Source: Candidatus Zixiibacteriota bacterium (GTDB taxonomy: Bacteria > Zixibacteria > MSB-5A5 > GN15 > FEB-12). From it: 64,000 bases of DNA. Numbering within the stretch: the first letter of the stretch is position 1; the number at the start of each line of letters is the position of its first letter. The notes under the pieces are model-generated. The model did not search any database. It was given only the letters and a program-made list of their open reading frames with translations, and was not told the DNA's origin. The DNA is taken from positions 186,001 through 250,000 of the forward strand of contig JAHOYZ010000007.1 of assembly GCA_019038695.1 (NCBI GenBank), read 5' to 3'. Below, piece after piece: positions 62,378 to 64,000 of the stretch. Both the position numbers and the translations under genes were made by a program.

Positions 62378-62689
62378 GACTTCACCAAGTCGCGCAGAGA
62401 GCAATTGCCACTGGTGTTTGTCCACACCAGAGACGTTCAACCCATCTGCTGCCACGTCTATTCAATCCATCCAGCCTTTCGCGAATCAGGGGTTAGTGTA
62501 GTCTAAGCCCCATACTCTGTTGACTGTCCGGCTCGTTTCAGACACCCCTGAAATCATACATGAGCTACGCAACCATTTGGTTAAATCATTGTCGTTCCAT
62601 TAGATAAGTACACGAGAATCAGCCCTTAAAGATTTGCGCATGGGTGGCACGAGATTTACAGTTATCCGGTCAAACGAGAGGAAAGGACT
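62378..62689. other. Intergenic region fabL / pilin operon
   Basis: 312 bases without a gene. Stem-loops CTGGTGT/ACACCAG (62411-62430, 34 nt after the fabL stop, no T-run) and TTTCAG/CTGAAA (62536-62553), then the sigma-54-like site at 62645-62660. The ribosome site of the first pilin gene is GAGAGGAAAGG (62676-62686). Confidence 0.5.
62645..62660 (+). promoter_or_regulatory. Sigma-54-like promoter of the minor-pilin operon
   Basis: TGGCACGAGATTTACA matches TGGCACGNNNNTTGCW at all seven -24 positions and at four of five -12 positions (TTACA for TTGCA). Predicted start near 62671, leaving about 19 nt before the ATG. Pilin genes are often sigma-54-dependent. The -12 mismatch lowers confidence. 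Confidence 0.5.
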
Positions 62690-63055
62690 ATGAAAATAAG
62701 ACATTTAAAGATTCAAGACGGGTTCACTCTACTCGAAGTGTTGATCTCCATGGTTATTCTCGGAATCGCGATACTGGTACTGCTGAACATGGCCATGGTG
62801 GCGGTTACCGGTAATGATTGGTCAAACCAAGCCACAACCGCGACCCAGGCTATTCAGCAAAAAATGGAGCAGCTCCGCAGTACAGCCAACCCGGTTAGCG
62901 GAATGGAAACTGTCGATGGTGTGAATCTATACTGGACCATTTCGAAGCCACAGAACCACTTGCGTAAAGTCTATCTATCAGCAATGTGGGAGGACATGAC
63001 CTCGGAATACAAGTACACTAATGTAACGGCCTTCATCAAGACCGATTCCATATAG
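62690..63055 (+). CDS. Type IV pilus minor pilin, PilV-like
   Basis: 121 residues. The prepilin peptidase site is DGFTLLEVL after an 11-residue basic leader, with cleavage after Gly and Glu at +5. A hydrophobic helix follows (LISMVILGIAILVLLNMAM). The globular part is short. Membrane-embedded pilin-like proteins of this size start pilus or pseudopilus assembly at the tip. It stands first in the operon, before PilW-like and PilX-like genes, 9 nt before the next gene. It could equally be a pseudopilin of a type II-like system. Confidence 0.85.
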   Translation: MKIRHLKIQDGFTLLEVLISMVILGIAILVLLNMAMVAVTGNDWSNQATTATQAIQQKMEQLRSTANPVSGMETVDGVNLYWTISKPQNHLRKVYLSAMWEDMTSEYKYTNVTAFIKTDSI

Positions 63056-63064
63056 AGGGACGAG

Positions 63065-63898
63065 ATGAAAAAACGAAATAACAGAATCGCGAATCAGCGC
63101 GGGACCTCGTTCCTCGAGGTTATGGTGGCACTGGCCATTATGGGTGTCATAACAGCAGCGATATTCAAGCTATACATAACCTCCCACAAGAATTACATGG
63201 CTCAGAATGAGGTGATCAACGTACAGCAAAGTGCTCGGGCGTCAATCGACGTACTAACTCGTCAAATTCGTATGGCGGGCTACGGTTTGCCGCTTGGTGT
63301 TCCAGCCATTACGTCGTCAAACACTAATCCTGACACAATCGCAATCTGCTACCGCAACAACGACTGCGATACATACCTCGCTGCTGCTATGCCCCAGCCT
63401 TCAGCCGAGTTGAAATGTGCAACTGATGTGTCCTGTTTCTCTGATGGCCAGTGGGTGTATATCTTTGAGCCAGATTCAGGAGGCGGCGAGTGGTTTGAAA
63501 TAACACATGTTCAGGCAGCAGCCAAGCACTTACAACACAATACCATGTCGTTGTCCAAGAAGTATGGCAAGGACGCCATTCTTATGTCCATGGTCTCAAT
63601 CAAGTTCTATGTGGACAACACCACAGATCCGGATCATCCGTATCTCATGATCGAGTTGCCGGGACAGGGACCGCAGATTTTCGCCGACAACATCATTGAT
63701 CTGCAATTTCAGTATCGGATGAAAAACGGTGTGGTGATGGATTCGATTATTGTCCCGGATGATGTTCGCGAGGTTCAACTAAGCCTTACCGGACGCTCAA
63801 TGTACGAGGATACCGACGTGGCTGACCTGGGCGAAGGGGATGGTTTCCGAAGACGTACATTTTCAACATCGGTATTTTTACGCAATGTTGGCATCTAA
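63065..63898 (+). CDS. Type IV pilus minor pilin, PilW-like
   Basis: 277 residues. Leader with RGTSFLEVMVALAIMGV, a prepilin site (G then TSFLE, with Glu at +5), then the helix. The globular part contains QQSARASIDVLTRQIRMAGYGLPLG, a pattern typical of PilW, and a C-terminal region with DNIIDLQFQYRMKNG and VQLSLTGRSMYED. Residues 85-140 have four Cys (YRNNDCDTYL, LKCATDVSCF) that could form disulphides. Part of the minor-pilin cluster. Confidence 0.85.
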   Translation: MKKRNNRIANQRGTSFLEVMVALAIMGVITAAIFKLYITSHKNYMAQNEVINVQQSARASIDVLTRQIRMAGYGLPLGVPAITSSNTNPDTIAICYRNNDCDTYLAAAMPQPSAELKCATDVSCFSDGQWVYIFEPDSGGGEWFEITHVQAAAKHLQHNTMSLSKKYGKDAILMSMVSIKFYVDNTTDPDHPYLMIELPGQGPQIFADNIIDLQFQYRMKNGVVMDSIIVPDDVREVQLSLTGRSMYEDTDVADLGEGDGFRRRTFSTSVFLRNVGI

Positions 63899-63913
63899 CA
63901 TTAAGGCAGGCAT

Positions 63914-64000
63914 ATGATGAAAAGAAGTTTGATTAGATCACAGCGCGGTTTCGCCACCTTGATAGCCCTCATTATGGTAATCATGCTAACTCTCCTGGGG
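63914..64000 (+). CDS. PilX-like minor pilin assembly protein, N-terminal fragment
   Basis: 29 codons before the window edge: MMKRSLIRSQRGFATLIALI and then a hydrophobic stretch. PilX-type N-terminus with a short basic leader, QRGFATLIAL and a membrane helix. AGGCAGG sits 3 nt before the first ATG (63914); a second ATG follows at 63917. Assigned from position and leader type. Confidence 0.75.
   Translation, partial: MMKRSLIRSQRGFATLIALIMVIMLTLLG

Overview
The window looks like chromosomal DNA of a Gram-negative member of the FCB superphylum. The mix of FlgD-like/type IX-style C-terminal sorting domains, a PorV/PorQ-family protein, a TonB receptor with a carboxypeptidase-like plug extension, FG-GAP proteins with dockerin-like tails, a flagellin and large PAS kinases would fit candidate phylum Zixibacteria or a close relative. 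That placement is inference from gene content; no rRNA is present to test it. No tRNA, rRNA, CRISPR array, insertion sequence or prophage was seen.

Layout. 1-17.0 kb: start of a flagellin gene with a sigma-54-type promoter, then one complete division and cell wall (dcw) operon on the minus strand in the order mraZ-rsmH-ftsL-ftsI-murE-murF-mraY-murD-ftsW-murG-murC-ftsQ-ftsA-ftsZ, with a sigma-70-type promoter, candidate MraZ boxes and a terminator. It lacks murB and ddl. 17.4-26.7 kb: a gingipain-like C25 protease with a C-terminal sorting domain faces a tightly overlapping minus-strand operon of lnt, a PorZ-like two-propeller protein, a FemAB-like acyltransferase and two glycosyltransferases. 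26.7-32.6 kb: two tandem Ser/Thr kinase-TolB-TPR paralogues sharing a 336-nt identical block, with palindromic repeats on both sides. 32.6-37.7 kb: apgM, purM, a fibronectin-like secreted protein and a KamA-family radical SAM enzyme. 37.9-44.4 kb: TonB receptor, large surface protein with sorting domain, and PorV-like protein in one operon.

44.9-56.8 kb is a signalling island. An orphan periplasmic binding protein is coupled to a sensor kinase, two single-domain response regulators and a receiver-kinase hybrid on the plus strand. Convergent to it is a 1799-residue kinase with an FG-GAP propeller sensor and eight PAS domains, followed by an NtrC-type sigma-54 activator. 57.3-64 kb holds a secreted Cys-rich/FG-GAP/dockerin-like protein, an ABC-F protein behind a structured leader with a three-codon ORF, a FabL-type enoyl-ACP reductase behind a near-perfect sigma-70 promoter, and the start of a minor-pilin operon with a sigma-54-like promoter.

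Two themes connect the regions. The first is a type IX-like export and surface-anchoring set (C25 protease, PorZ-like, PorV-like, several C-terminal sorting domains), with lipoprotein and glycan enzymes beside it. The second is sigma-54 control of motility and pilus genes, with an NtrC-type activator and a large propeller-PAS kinase in the same window. The most unusual single items are the propeller-PAS kinase, the coupled binding protein/kinase/receiver array, the ABC-F leader, the kinase gene-conversion block, and two genes (murE, lnt) whose conserved N-termini lack any ATG/GTG/TTG start.
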